From: Clostridia bacterium
GTDB taxonomy: Bacteria > Bacillota > Clostridia > Christensenellales > Borkfalkiaceae
Length of the DNA: 23,105 bases
Direction: 5' to 3'
Assembly: GCA_900767495.1 (NCBI GenBank)
Contig: CAAFZH010000016.1
Coordinates: 1 to 23,105, forward strand
Part shown: in pieces, positions 14,131 to 23,084 of the stretch
Layout: every line of letters starts with the position of its first letter
How positions within the stretch are numbered: the first letter of the stretch is position 1
Program-made: the position numbers and the translations under genes
Notes under the pieces: model-generated
What the model was told of the DNA's origin: nothing
Seen by the model: the letters and a program-made list of their open reading frames with translations, nothing else
The model's database searches: none

Positions 14131-15243
14131 ATGGATAAAAAAGCAATCATCATAGACCCGTTCAATAACTACGAAATCAGGTCAAAATACGTAAAAAACT
14201 GTTTGGAAGGGTTAGGGTACGAGACGATTATCGTATCGTCGAATTTTTCACACAATAAAAAAACTTACGTTGAAAAATCGAATGCGGACGACGTAGTTTT
14301 TATAGATACGCCTGCATATTTTAAAAATCTATCGTATAAGAGAATTAAATCGCATCGCGTGTTTGCTCGTAGAGTTTACGGATACGTCGCTAACGAGCGT
14401 CCCGACTTGATTTATTGCATTTTGCCGCCGAATTCTTTGGCAAAATATATGGCGAAATACCAACGCGCTAACGGCGGTTGTCGAGTGTTTTTTGACGTGC
14501 TTGATTTGTGGCCCGAGTCTTTACCTGCCCCGAGCGGTATAAAAAAAGCGTTGTTTGCGTGGAAGAATCTGCGCAATAAAAATTTAAAAATTGCTCGAAA
14601 AGTAATTACGGAGTGTAGTCTTTATAAAAAATATTTGCCACAAAACATATCTTCAGAAACTATATATTTATGTAAACGGCGGCAGGTTACGGATTTTCAT
14701 CTTGAATGGGACGTTATCAATTTCGTTTACGTCGGCTCTATAAATAACATAATAGATATAGACGGCATCGTAGAATTACTTTCGCGAATCAATAAACGCC
14801 GCACGGTGAATTTACATATAATCGGAGGAGGCGAGGCAACCGAAAAGTTTTTATCGAGCGCCTCTTCTGCAGAGTTGAACGTTATAAATCACGGTACGAT
14901 TTACGATGAGCAAATTAAAACCGAGATAATTTCAACGTGTCATTTCGGTATAAATATGTATAAGAGCGGGTTATGCATCGGTTTAACGATGAAATCTCTC
15001 GATTATTTCAGTCGCGGGTTGCCTATCGTTACTAATAATATTTTTGATACGGCACAGATAGTTGAAAAATACGGTTGCGGTTACGTTTTAGACGGTAACA
15101 GCGTTAGCGACGTGGAAAACGCAATCAGCACTATAACTTATGAAAAATGGTCGGAAATGAAAGACAACGTCGTTAACACTTACGATAATTTGTTCTCGAC
15201 GGACACCGTTGTGGATAAATTAACGGAAGTTTTGGGGATCTGA
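14131..15243 (+). CDS. Glycosyltransferase, GT4-like (group 1)
   Basis: A 370-residue GT-B type transferase. The N-terminal half has a Rossmann-like start (KKAIIIDPFNNYE), a LIYCILPPNS segment and FFDVLDLWPESL, typical of group 1 enzymes. The C-terminal half holds FVYVGSINN (about 203-211), LHIIGGG (about 227-233) and the nucleotide-sugar region MKSLDYFSRGLPIV, where D replaces the second Glu of the usual E-x7-E. It probably adds a sugar to the lipid-linked oligosaccharide in the cytoplasm; donor and linkage are unknown. There is no Shine-Dalgarno before the ATG, and an in-frame stop lies 10 nt upstream, so the start is not negotiable. It is visibly A+T-rich compared with flanking housekeeping genes. 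Confidence 0.85.
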   Translation: MDKKAIIIDPFNNYEIRSKYVKNCLEGLGYETIIVSSNFSHNKKTYVEKSNADDVVFIDTPAYFKNLSYKRIKSHRVFARRVYGYVANERPDLIYCILPPNSLAKYMAKYQRANGGCRVFFDVLDLWPESLPAPSGIKKALFAWKNLRNKNLKIARKVITECSLYKKYLPQNISSETIYLCKRRQVTDFHLEWDVINFVYVGSINNIIDIDGIVELLSRINKRRTVNLHIIGGGEATEKFLSSASSAELNVINHGTIYDEQIKTEIISTCHFGINMYKSGLCIGLTMKSLDYFSRGLPIVTNNIFDTAQIVEKYGCGYVLDGNSVSDVENAISTITYEKWSEMKDNVVNTYDNLFSTDTVVDKLTEVLGI

Positions 15244-15249
15244 TAATAA

Positions 15250-16155
15250 ATGAGCAAAATTTTAGTTTTAGTATCTACGTATAACGGCGAGAAATTTTTG
15301 CAAGCGCAACTTGACAGTTTGATTGCTCAAAAACTCCCGAATAATTACGAACTCGGAATTTTGGTGCGCGACGACGGCTCAACCGATTCAACGACGAAAA
15401 TTTTAGAAGATTATAAATCGCGTGGCTATCTTGACTGGTACACCGGCAAAAATTTAAAACCCGCAAAAAGTTTTTGGGATTTGGTGCAAAACGCCTCCGA
15501 CGCAGAGTATTATTGTTTTTGCGATCAGGACGACGTATGGTATGAGGATAAAATTGCCAGAGCGGTAGACTCGCTTAATAAAGAAAACGGCGAGAAACCT
15601 TTATTATATTGCAGTAACGTTATGGTAACGGACGTTGACTGTAACCCGATCAGACCGTTTATCGGCGATAAAGGGAACTATACGGATTTTGCGCATTCCT
15701 TGATTTATAGTTTAGCGCCGGGGTGTACGATGGTGTTTAACCATAGTGCGCGTTGCGAATTTATGAAATACGATATGAACGAGGAAGTAGAAATTATTCA
15801 CGATTGGCTTGCACATAAAATATCTGCTATGCTTGGCAAATTTATATACGATCCGATTCCGTCGATGAATTACAGACAACACGGTAACAACGAAATAGGC
15901 GCCCGAAAATCGGGAATAGTAGGCTTATTCCAAAAAGTCAAGCGCGGTTTAGGGAAGAATGCGTGTATCAGAAGTTTATCGGCGAAAAGTTTAATAAACG
16001 TTTACGGAGAGCGAGTAGGAGAAGAAGAACTTCATTTGCTTGAAATGGTTGCGAATTACAAATCCGACAAAAGATTAAAAACGGAACTTCTTAAAACGGA
16101 TGATTTCGGACTGGACTTTGCAATGAAAATTGCTGCGAGGTTTAATAAGTTATGA
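15250..16155 (+). CDS. Glycosyltransferase family 2
   Basis: A 301-residue GT-A enzyme. It starts with VSTYNGEKFLQAQLDSL, then has the nucleotide-binding RDDGSTDST (40-48) and the metal-binding D92-Q-D94-D95-VW, the classical GT2 order, with a helical C-terminal part. The CDQDDVW form is common in rhamnosyltransferase-like members, which fits the rml genes further on, but donor and acceptor cannot be read from the sequence. It starts 6 nt after the preceding stop with only a weak GGGGA ribosome site, and overlaps the next gene by 4 nt (ATGA), pointing to translational coupling. Confidence 0.9.
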   Translation: MSKILVLVSTYNGEKFLQAQLDSLIAQKLPNNYELGILVRDDGSTDSTTKILEDYKSRGYLDWYTGKNLKPAKSFWDLVQNASDAEYYCFCDQDDVWYEDKIARAVDSLNKENGEKPLLYCSNVMVTDVDCNPIRPFIGDKGNYTDFAHSLIYSLAPGCTMVFNHSARCEFMKYDMNEEVEIIHDWLAHKISAMLGKFIYDPIPSMNYRQHGNNEIGARKSGIVGLFQKVKRGLGKNACIRSLSAKSLINVYGERVGEEELHLLEMVANYKSDKRLKTELLKTDDFGLDFAMKIAARFNKL

Positions 16156-17030
16156 CGAAAAAGATATTGGCTACGATTACGACGTATAATCCTGAAATAT
16201 CGTTATTGGAAAAAAACGTAGACGCCGTAATGCCGCAAGTCGATAAGTTAATCGTATACGACAATTTATCGACAAACCGCGAGCAGGTTATAACCTTGTG
16301 TAGAGAAAAAGGTGTGGAAGTCGTACTTAACGATAAAAATTACGGCGTTGCAAAACCGTTATACGACGGCGTTGAGTACGCGGATAAAAACGGTTATTCC
16401 TATATACTTACGCTTGATCAGGATTCCGTACTTTTTGATAAAACGGTTGAAAAACTGACGGAGTTGATGTTGAGCGACGATGGCATAGCCATCGTTGCCA
16501 CTCAACCTAAATTGAGTGCCGAGGGGTTGGACGTCGACGTTCCTTGCGTTGGAAATACCGTTGATATGGTTATTACTTCGGGTGCGTTGGCGGACGTAGC
16601 AAAGATAAAAGCGATAGGCAATTATATTCCGGAGATGTTTATAGACCGCGTCGATAATGAGATTTGTTACCGTGCCGTTGAAAACGATTTTAAAGTAATT
16701 CAGAGTAACGTGCCTATGGTGCACAGATTAGGAGCCTCGCAAAAGAGGAGATTCTTATTCAGGAACGTACACGTTCAGCATTATAGTCCGATGCGGTATT
16801 ACTACATTTTCAGAAACGGATATTATTGTCAAAAAAGGTATGCGGGAGAAAAGAAAATAAAACCCAAAACGGACCGTTTACGGTATTTTTTCAAGGTACT
16901 GTTATATGAGAAGAAAAAGTTTATAAAATTTAAAGCAATGATTAAAGGCTTGCGCGACGGTAAGACTTTTTACGCCGATATGCGGCGAAAATATGCGAAT
17001 ACGGAAGTTATGGGAGAAAACGAACGATAA
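16152..17030 (+). CDS. Glycosyltransferase family 2, rhamnosyltransferase-like
   Basis: A 292-residue GT2 protein. ITTYNP (9-14), VYDNLSTN (35-42) in place of the usual VDNGS, and the metal-binding LDQDS (88-92) follow the RfbF/RfbN rhamnosyltransferase pattern. A late basic region (about 197-260) with several RxxYY and KKK elements probably contacts the membrane and lipid-linked acceptor. Complete dTDP-rhamnose synthesis in the same locus supports a rhamnosyltransferase role, as inference. Its start overlaps the previous stop by 4 nt and its stop overlaps the next start by 1 nt (TAATG). Confidence 0.88.
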   Translation: MTKKILATITTYNPEISLLEKNVDAVMPQVDKLIVYDNLSTNREQVITLCREKGVEVVLNDKNYGVAKPLYDGVEYADKNGYSYILTLDQDSVLFDKTVEKLTELMLSDDGIAIVATQPKLSAEGLDVDVPCVGNTVDMVITSGALADVAKIKAIGNYIPEMFIDRVDNEICYRAVENDFKVIQSNVPMVHRLGASQKRRFLFRNVHVQHYSPMRYYYIFRNGYYCQKRYAGEKKIKPKTDRLRYFFKVLLYEKKKFIKFKAMIKGLRDGKTFYADMRRKYANTEVMGENER

Positions 17031-18235
17031 TGAGCGCCACTACTGTATCGGTATTATTGATACTTCTCTTTTGCGTAATGGCTATCTTAACCTGCAGAGA
17101 GGACGTATTACTTAAAAAGAAACGCGCTAAGTTGGCAGCAAGCGTATACAGTGAATCTCAATTGTCGGGTCAGGATTCGGTTAAGACAAAAAAGAGAAAA
17201 CTGAAGGCGTTACGATATGGCAGAAACGTTGCAAGATGGCAATTTATATGGCTCGTGTTACTCGTATTTGTCGGCGTTATTCTATGTGCTTTCAGGGATA
17301 CTCAAAATACGTACGATACACCGAATTACGTCAGGATGTATTTATCGTGGGACGTATCGTCGTTTTCGTCGTTTTTTAAATTCAGCAGAGACGTCGAGAT
17401 AGGTTATGAAATTATCTCACGAATAATAAAAGCGTTGTTTCCCGGCAATATCGCTATATATTTTGGAACGATTGCATTTATAGTGTTGTCGTTGTTTGCT
17501 GCGGCGATATGGAAATTAACGGACAAGCGTTTAGCCGTTTTTATGTTGATGTATTCCATATACGGGTTTTATTATTCGTATATAGTCTTACGACAGGGTA
17601 TCGCAATGGGAATAATTCTGTATACCGTTGCTTGCATACGCAAAAACAAACGCTTTTATATCGTTAAGTTTTTATGCGGTTTAATTATTGCGGTACTGTT
17701 TCATAGATCCGCGATAATTTGTATAATAATGTTGCCTTTCCTAAGTGGGAAAATTCAGATAAATAAGTTGGTTATCGCGATTATATTTGCAATCGTTTGT
17801 GCGTGTATAGTATACCGTAATTTGGTGTTGATTTTTGCAAAATTCGCATTGTGGGTAAGCGAGTTTCCGCTGTTTTCAAGTGTTCGGAGTAGAATCAATA
17901 CGTACTTTTCAACGTCGCAATTGGATACGGAAAGTAAGTTTTCGGCGGTTCTTGTAACGTTTTTCATCGTTGGTTTCCTGGGAAAAACGAAAGACGTCGG
18001 TGAAGAAAGTTGGAATATTTTTATGTGGTTTGAGTGCATAGGAATGTTGATTATAGGCTTTCTTTCGGGGTTAGACATAGTATTGAGGTTCGGTCATTAT
18101 TTTATTATGTTTCAGTGCTTTTTATTGCCTTATTCAACTCGCTACGTACAATCGCTCGGCAATAAATTTATCATAATACTGATAGCGCTATTGTACACGT
18201 ACAATATGATCGGTCTGACTGCCGCGCCGCAATAA
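17030..18235 (+). CDS. wzy: EpsG-family O-antigen/capsule polymerase (Wzy-like)
   Basis: A 401-residue polytopic membrane protein with about 10 hydrophobic helices. The first helix (about 6-21) is followed by a long Lys/Arg-rich cytoplasmic loop (about 22-66). The EpsG pattern is visible: FRDTQNTYDTPNY after helix two (R89, D90, D96), DVEIGYEII (121-129), and YSYIVLRQGIA with the conserved arginine, then a FHRSA element in the middle. Such proteins join lipid-linked repeat units at the outer face of the membrane. Position between glycosyltransferases and flippase is typical for Wzy. Sequence similarity among Wzy proteins is low, so specificity is unknown. Confidence 0.82.
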   Translation: MSATTVSVLLILLFCVMAILTCREDVLLKKKRAKLAASVYSESQLSGQDSVKTKKRKLKALRYGRNVARWQFIWLVLLVFVGVILCAFRDTQNTYDTPNYVRMYLSWDVSSFSSFFKFSRDVEIGYEIISRIIKALFPGNIAIYFGTIAFIVLSLFAAAIWKLTDKRLAVFMLMYSIYGFYYSYIVLRQGIAMGIILYTVACIRKNKRFYIVKFLCGLIIAVLFHRSAIICIIMLPFLSGKIQINKLVIAIIFAIVCACIVYRNLVLIFAKFALWVSEFPLFSSVRSRINTYFSTSQLDTESKFSAVLVTFFIVGFLGKTKDVGEESWNIFMWFECIGMLIIGFLSGLDIVLRFGHYFIMFQCFLLPYSTRYVQSLGNKFIIILIALLYTYNMIGLTAAPQ

Positions 18236-18314
18236 TGCAGAGATAAATATTATATCATAAATTTCTTTCCGTTAAATGGGTAGTAACGATGGTGTAAGTT
18301 ACGAAAAGTAGTAT

Positions 18315-19742
18315 ATGACTAAACAAATATCAACGAAAAAATTTGCGGCTAACGTGATAATATCCGTTACGGCGCAACTTATATCTTTGCTCGTAGGGTT
18401 CGTATTCAATCTTATAGTACCTAAATTTATAGACGAGTACGCATATTCCTACTGGCAGATGTACTTATTATACGTCGGATACGTAGGATTGTTGCACTTT
18501 GGTATTTTGGACGGGTTGGTTTTGCGTTATTCGCAGTACGACTACGACGAAATAGATCGTAAACGCGTGCGTTCGCAATTCATACTTTTGTTATGCATGA
18601 ATTCGGCTTTCGCATTGATTGCGCTCATATCTGCGGCGTTCGTTTCGGATAGTGTAACGAAATGGATAATTTCTCTGGTCGGCGTTGGGATTGTCGTGAG
18701 GAACGTACTCACTTATACTCAATATTCCTTTCAGATTACTAATAGGATAAATCAATACGCCGTAACCGTTTTAGTGCAAAGGTTGGTTTATTGCGTAGCA
18801 GTAATAACTTTGTTGCTCGTGGGGCTTAAAGATTTCTATTATTTTTGTATTGCCGAGATTTCGGGCGACGCTGCCGCCATCGTAGTAGGCGCGGTATTCA
18901 ATCGCGGAATGTATTTCGGTAAGACTCTGCCTTTAAAAGAAACGTTCAGAGAAACGGGCGAAAATATAAAGGCGGGCGTGGTACTGCTTATAGCCAACCT
19001 CTCGGCGTCGCTTATGATGGGCGGCGCGAAAATGATAGTACAATGGCGTTGGGACGACCTCGTTTTCGGTAAGGTGTCGTTTGCGTTCAGTTTGTCCACC
19101 GTGTTTTTGACTTTCGTATCTGCTATAAGCGTCGTGCTATTCCCGTCGCTCAAACGCGTTGACGAAAAAAACTTGCCGGATATTTACAAAAATACGAGAA
19201 GTGCGGTTTCTCTACTGTTATTTTTTGCGTTGTGCGCGTATTTCCCGGGGTGTTTCGTACTTAATAAATGGTTGCCGAAATATTCCGAGAGTTTATATTA
19301 TTTAGGCTTTTTGTTGCCGCTTATAGTGTTTTCGTCAAAGGTTAGTTTACTTACCAACAACTATTTAAAGGTATATCGTAAGGAACGGTCTATGATGATT
19401 ATTAACGTCGTTACAGGCGTGTTTGGCTTCGGGTTGTTTGCATTGTGTGCTTACGCGTTTAACAACCTCGTTATGCTTTTATGCAGTATAATTTTCGTGA
19501 TGATGCTCAATTCGGTATTATCCGAGATAGTCGTAGCAAAAGTTATAAATAAAAAGATATTCGCGGAATTTATCGTGGAAGCGTGCATGGTTATAACGTT
19601 TATGGTATGCGCTTCCGTTTGCGGATTGCTCGTCGGGTTTTTATGTTACCTTGCGGCGTTCGCCGTTTATTGTGTGATAAACAGAAAGACGTTTGTCGGA
19701 CTGTTTAATAAAATCAAGAAAAAAGGAGCAAAAGAAGAATGA
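18315..19742 (+). CDS. wzx: Polysaccharide flippase (Wzx-like, MVF superfamily)
   Basis: A 475-residue membrane protein with 12-14 hydrophobic helices of the oligosaccharide-flippase / MVF superfamily. The N-terminal ANVIISVTAQLISLLVGFVFN and YAYSYWQMYLLYVGYVGLLHFGILDG regions are typical of gram-positive Wzx proteins. It would move the undecaprenyl-linked repeat unit across the membrane for Wzy. A 79-nt gap separates it from wzy, the largest within the locus, and the ribosome site is poor. Its end overlaps rmlA by 4 nt (ATGA). Confidence 0.87.
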   Translation: MTKQISTKKFAANVIISVTAQLISLLVGFVFNLIVPKFIDEYAYSYWQMYLLYVGYVGLLHFGILDGLVLRYSQYDYDEIDRKRVRSQFILLLCMNSAFALIALISAAFVSDSVTKWIISLVGVGIVVRNVLTYTQYSFQITNRINQYAVTVLVQRLVYCVAVITLLLVGLKDFYYFCIAEISGDAAAIVVGAVFNRGMYFGKTLPLKETFRETGENIKAGVVLLIANLSASLMMGGAKMIVQWRWDDLVFGKVSFAFSLSTVFLTFVSAISVVLFPSLKRVDEKNLPDIYKNTRSAVSLLLFFALCAYFPGCFVLNKWLPKYSESLYYLGFLLPLIVFSSKVSLLTNNYLKVYRKERSMMIINVVTGVFGFGLFALCAYAFNNLVMLLCSIIFVMMLNSVLSEIVVAKVINKKIFAEFIVEACMVITFMVCASVCGLLVGFLCYLAAFAVYCVINRKTFVGLFNKIKKKGAKEE

Positions 19743-20626
19743 AAGGTATAATTTTAGCCGGTGGAGCGGGTACTCGACTTTATCCTTTAACGATGGTAAC
19801 GAGTAAGCAAATGTTGCCCGTTTACGATAAACCTATGATTTATTATCCGCTGTCAACGCTTATGCTTGCGGGCATAAAGGATATACTTATAATTTCAACG
19901 CCTACAGATTTGCCTAATTTTGAAAGGCTTTTGGGCGACGGCAGTCGGTTCGGCATAAGTCTTTCCTATAAAGTTCAACCTTCGCCCGACGGACTTGCGC
20001 AAGCCTTTATCATCGGTAAAGAGTTTATCGGCAACGAGCCGTGCGCGATGGTTTTGGGCGATAACGTGTTTTACGGCAACGGTTTCGGCAAGTTGCTTAA
20101 CGCCGCGCGGGAAAATGCGGAAAAGTCGGGCAAAGCGACGGTTTTCGGCTATTACGTTTCCGATCCCGAGCGTTTTGGGGTGGTGGAATTCGACGAAAAC
20201 GGTAAGGTCGTTTCCATAGAGGAAAAGCCCGCCGAACCTAAAAGCAATTACGCCGTTACGGGACTTTATTTTTACCCGTCGGGCGTAGCGGCGGAGGCTG
20301 AAAAAGTCAAACCGTCCAAGCGCGGCGAACTCGAAATCACTACGCTTAACGAGGCATACCTTAAACGCGGCGAACTTAACGTACAGTTGCTCGGCAGGGG
20401 TTTTGCCTGGCTCGATACGGGTACGATGGATTCGCTTGCGGAGGCGACCAACTTTATTAAAACCGTGCAAAACCGTCAGGGCATAGAGATTTCCGCCCCC
20501 GAGGAGATTGCGTATATTAACGGTTGGATAGACGAAAAAGGCTTGCTTTCTTCCGCCGAGGCATACGGAAAGTCGCCTTACGGACAGCATTTGAAGAGGG
20601 TCGCCGACGGGCAGATTAAGTATTGA
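19739..20626 (+). CDS. rmlA: Glucose-1-phosphate thymidylyltransferase
   Basis: A 295-residue RmlA (RfbA), which makes dTDP-glucose from glucose-1-phosphate and dTTP, the first step of dTDP-L-rhamnose synthesis. The signature AGGAGTRLYPLT (7-18), SKQMLPVYDKPM (22-33), the metal-binding D108 in VLGDNVFYG, and IEEKP in the sugar-binding half are intact. Length is normal. A strong AAAAAGGAG site lies 8 nt before the ATG, inside the end of wzx. First of the four rml genes. Confidence 0.96.
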   Translation: MKGIILAGGAGTRLYPLTMVTSKQMLPVYDKPMIYYPLSTLMLAGIKDILIISTPTDLPNFERLLGDGSRFGISLSYKVQPSPDGLAQAFIIGKEFIGNEPCAMVLGDNVFYGNGFGKLLNAARENAEKSGKATVFGYYVSDPERFGVVEFDENGKVVSIEEKPAEPKSNYAVTGLYFYPSGVAAEAEKVKPSKRGELEITTLNEAYLKRGELNVQLLGRGFAWLDTGTMDSLAEATNFIKTVQNRQGIEISAPEEIAYINGWIDEKGLLSSAEAYGKSPYGQHLKRVADGQIKY

Positions 20627-20627
20627 T

Positions 20628-21485
20628 ATGAGAGTTTTGGTTACGGGAGTAAACGGTCAACTCGGACACGACGTGGTAAACGAGTTGAAAAAGCGCGGGC
20701 ATTACGCAATTGCCACGGATATTGCCGATATGGATATAACCGATAAAAGCGCGGTAATGGACTTTATAGAAAAAAGCAAGGCGGATGCGGTTGTGCATTG
20801 CGCGGCGTGGACCGCGGTAGACGCCGCCGAAGAAGGCGAAAACCGCGATAAAGTTTTTAAAATAAACGGCGAAGGAACCCGCAATATCGCCCAGGCTTGT
20901 AAAAAGTTCGGTTGCAAAATGATTTATATTTCCACCGACTACGTTTTCGGCGGCGACGGCGATAAGCCACGGCAACCCGATTGTAAAGATTTTGCCCCGC
21001 TCAACGTATACGGAGCGAGCAAACTCGAAGGCGAAAAAGCGGTTGCGGAAATTTTAGAAAAGTTCTTTATAGTACGAATAGCGTGGGTTTTCGGCGTCAA
21101 CGGAAACAACTTCGTAAAGACGATGTTGCGCCTTTCTGCCACGCACGAAAGTCTGAGGGTGGTAAACGACCAAATCGGCACGCCCACCTATACTTTCGAC
21201 TTGGCAAGACTGCTCGTCGATATGCTCGAGTCGGAAAAATACGGGTATTATCACGCGACCAACGAGGGCGGCTATATAAGTTGGGCTGACTTTGCAAAAA
21301 AGATTTTTGAGTTGAGCGGTGCAAAAACGACCGTGATACCCGTAACGACCGCCGAATACGGCGTAACCAAAGCCAAACGCCCGTTTAACAGCAGGTTGGA
21401 TAAGTCTAAACTTGTTGAAAACGGTTTTAAACCGTTGCCCGAGTGGACGGACGCGTTGAGCAGATATTTAAAGGAGATTAACTAA
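20628..21485 (+). CDS. rmlD: dTDP-4-dehydrorhamnose reductase
   Basis: A 285-residue RmlD, the last enzyme of dTDP-L-rhamnose synthesis, reducing dTDP-4-keto-rhamnose with NAD(P)H. The short-chain dehydrogenase features are the Rossmann motif G7-x2-G10-x2-G13, STDYVF (102-107) and the catalytic Y128-x3-K132. The ATG follows the rmlA stop by 1 nt, without an obvious ribosome site of its own, so it is probably translated by coupling. The order places the last-step enzyme second in the cluster. Confidence 0.95.
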   Translation: MRVLVTGVNGQLGHDVVNELKKRGHYAIATDIADMDITDKSAVMDFIEKSKADAVVHCAAWTAVDAAEEGENRDKVFKINGEGTRNIAQACKKFGCKMIYISTDYVFGGDGDKPRQPDCKDFAPLNVYGASKLEGEKAVAEILEKFFIVRIAWVFGVNGNNFVKTMLRLSATHESLRVVNDQIGTPTYTFDLARLLVDMLESEKYGYYHATNEGGYISWADFAKKIFELSGAKTTVIPVTTAEYGVTKAKRPFNSRLDKSKLVENGFKPLPEWTDALSRYLKEIN

Positions 21486-21486
21486 A

Positions 21487-22038
21487 ATGTCGCAAATAAA
21501 AGTATATAAACCCGAGATAGAGGGGCTTATGGTAATAGAGCCTACCGTTCACGGCGACGAAAGAGGCTATTTTATGGAAACTTACAACGCCCGCGACCTT
21601 AAAGAGGCGGGGCTTGACAGGGTTTTCGTTCAGGACAATCAATCCATGTCTAAAAAGGGCGTGTTGAGAGGACTTCATTTTCAAAAGAAATTCCCGCAAG
21701 CCAAACTCGTGCGAGTTATAAAAGGCGAAGTGTTCGACGTTGCGGTGGATATTCGCAAAGGCTCGAAAACCTTCGGCAAGTGGTACGGCGTGGAACTAAC
21801 CGAACAAAACAAAAAGCAGTTTTATATTCCCGAGGGGTTTGCTCACGGCTTTTTGGTTCGTTCCGAAACGGCTGAATTTTGTTATAAAGTAACCGATTTT
21901 TACCACCCCGACGACGAGGGCGGCATTATCTGGAACGACCCCGATATAGGTATAGATTGGGGCGACGTTTCGCAGGTTATTTTAAGCGAAAAAGATAAGG
22001 TGCATAAGAGATTAAAGGAGATTAAGGAAGAATTATGA
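21487..22038 (+). CDS. rmlC: dTDP-4-dehydrorhamnose 3,5-epimerase
   Basis: A 183-residue cupin epimerase, third step of the pathway. The catalytic H64 lies in LRGLHFQ and Y133 in FCYKVTD; GDERGYFMETY (23-33), QDNQSMS (49-55) and the FAHGF element complete the usual pattern. AAAGGAG is about 10 nt before the ATG. It begins 1 nt after rmlD and overlaps rmlB by 4 nt. Confidence 0.96.
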   Translation: MSQIKVYKPEIEGLMVIEPTVHGDERGYFMETYNARDLKEAGLDRVFVQDNQSMSKKGVLRGLHFQKKFPQAKLVRVIKGEVFDVAVDIRKGSKTFGKWYGVELTEQNKKQFYIPEGFAHGFLVRSETAEFCYKVTDFYHPDDEGGIIWNDPDIGIDWGDVSQVILSEKDKVHKRLKEIKEEL

Positions 22039-23057
22039 AAAAAATACTCGTAACGGGCGGAGCGGGGTTTATCGGCTCTAACTTCGTCTATTATATGCTT
22101 AACAAGCACGAAGATTATCAGATAATTTGCGTTGACTGCCTTACTTACGCGGGCAATCTTTCCACGCTGGAAAACGCGCTTAAAAATCCGCGTTTCAAGT
22201 TTTATAAAACCAATATTTGCGACAGAAAGGGTATATACGAAATTTTTGAAACCGAACACCCCGATATAGTTGTTAATTTCGCCGCGGAAAGCCACGTGGA
22301 CAGGTCGATAGACAATCCCGAAATATTCCTGCAGACGAATATTCTCGGTACGCAGGTAATGATGGACGCCTGCCGTAAGTACGGAATTTCGCGCTATCAC
22401 CAGGTTTCTACCGACGAAGTTTACGGCGATTTGCCGCTTGACAGACCCGATTTGTTCTTTACCGAAACCACGCCGATACACACTTCGAGTCCGTATAGCG
22501 CGTCGAAGGCGTCGGCGGACTTGCTCGTTTTGGCGTATCACAGAACTTACGGGCTTAACGTAACTATAAGCCGTTGTTCCAACAATTACGGACCGTACCA
22601 TTTCCCCGAAAAACTTATTCCGCTTATGATTGCGAACTGCCTTAACGATAAGCCGTTGCCCGTTTACGGCGAGGGACTTAACGTTCGCGACTGGCTCTAC
22701 GTAGAGGACCATTGCAAGGCGATAGACCTTATTATTCATAACGGAAGAACCGGCGAGGTGTATAACGTCGGCGGGCATAACGAGATGAAGAATATCGATA
22801 TAGTTAAACTTATATGCGACTATCTCGGTAAGCCGTACAGCCTTATAACGCACGTTACCGACAGAAAGGGGCACGATATGCGTTACGCTATCGACCCGAC
22901 CAAAATTCATAACGAACTCGGTTGGCAACCCGAAACCAAGTTTAAAGACGGCATAAAGAAAACCATAGATTGGTATCTGAACAACCGCGAATGGTGGGAA
23001 ACGATAATCAGCGGCGAATACCGTAATTATTACGACAAAATGTATAGTAACAGATAA
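22035..23057 (+). CDS. rmlB: dTDP-glucose 4,6-dehydratase
   Basis: A 340-residue RmlB, second step of the pathway, forming dTDP-4-keto-6-deoxyglucose with bound NAD+. The Rossmann motif GGAGFIG (8-14), the catalytic T126-D127-E128 triplet and Y154-x3-K158 are present. AAAGGAG lies 12 nt before the ATG, within rmlC. Its 4-keto product is also the only visible keto-sugar that could feed the aminotransferase at 11094. No terminator is seen in the 27 bases of genomic sequence after the stop. Confidence 0.97.
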   Translation: MKKILVTGGAGFIGSNFVYYMLNKHEDYQIICVDCLTYAGNLSTLENALKNPRFKFYKTNICDRKGIYEIFETEHPDIVVNFAAESHVDRSIDNPEIFLQTNILGTQVMMDACRKYGISRYHQVSTDEVYGDLPLDRPDLFFTETTPIHTSSPYSASKASADLLVLAYHRTYGLNVTISRCSNNYGPYHFPEKLIPLMIANCLNDKPLPVYGEGLNVRDWLYVEDHCKAIDLIIHNGRTGEVYNVGGHNEMKNIDIVKLICDYLGKPYSLITHVTDRKGHDMRYAIDPTKIHNELGWQPETKFKDGIKKTIDWYLNNREWWETIISGEYRNYYDKMYSNR

Positions 23058-23084
23058 TACAACGGGGCGGGGGCAAATTAAAAT

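Noticed and set aside
21900..22928. 342-residue open frame antisense to rmlC/rmlB
   Set aside because: It lies opposite two certain genes, has no ribosome site or family features, and arises from codon bias in the real genes.
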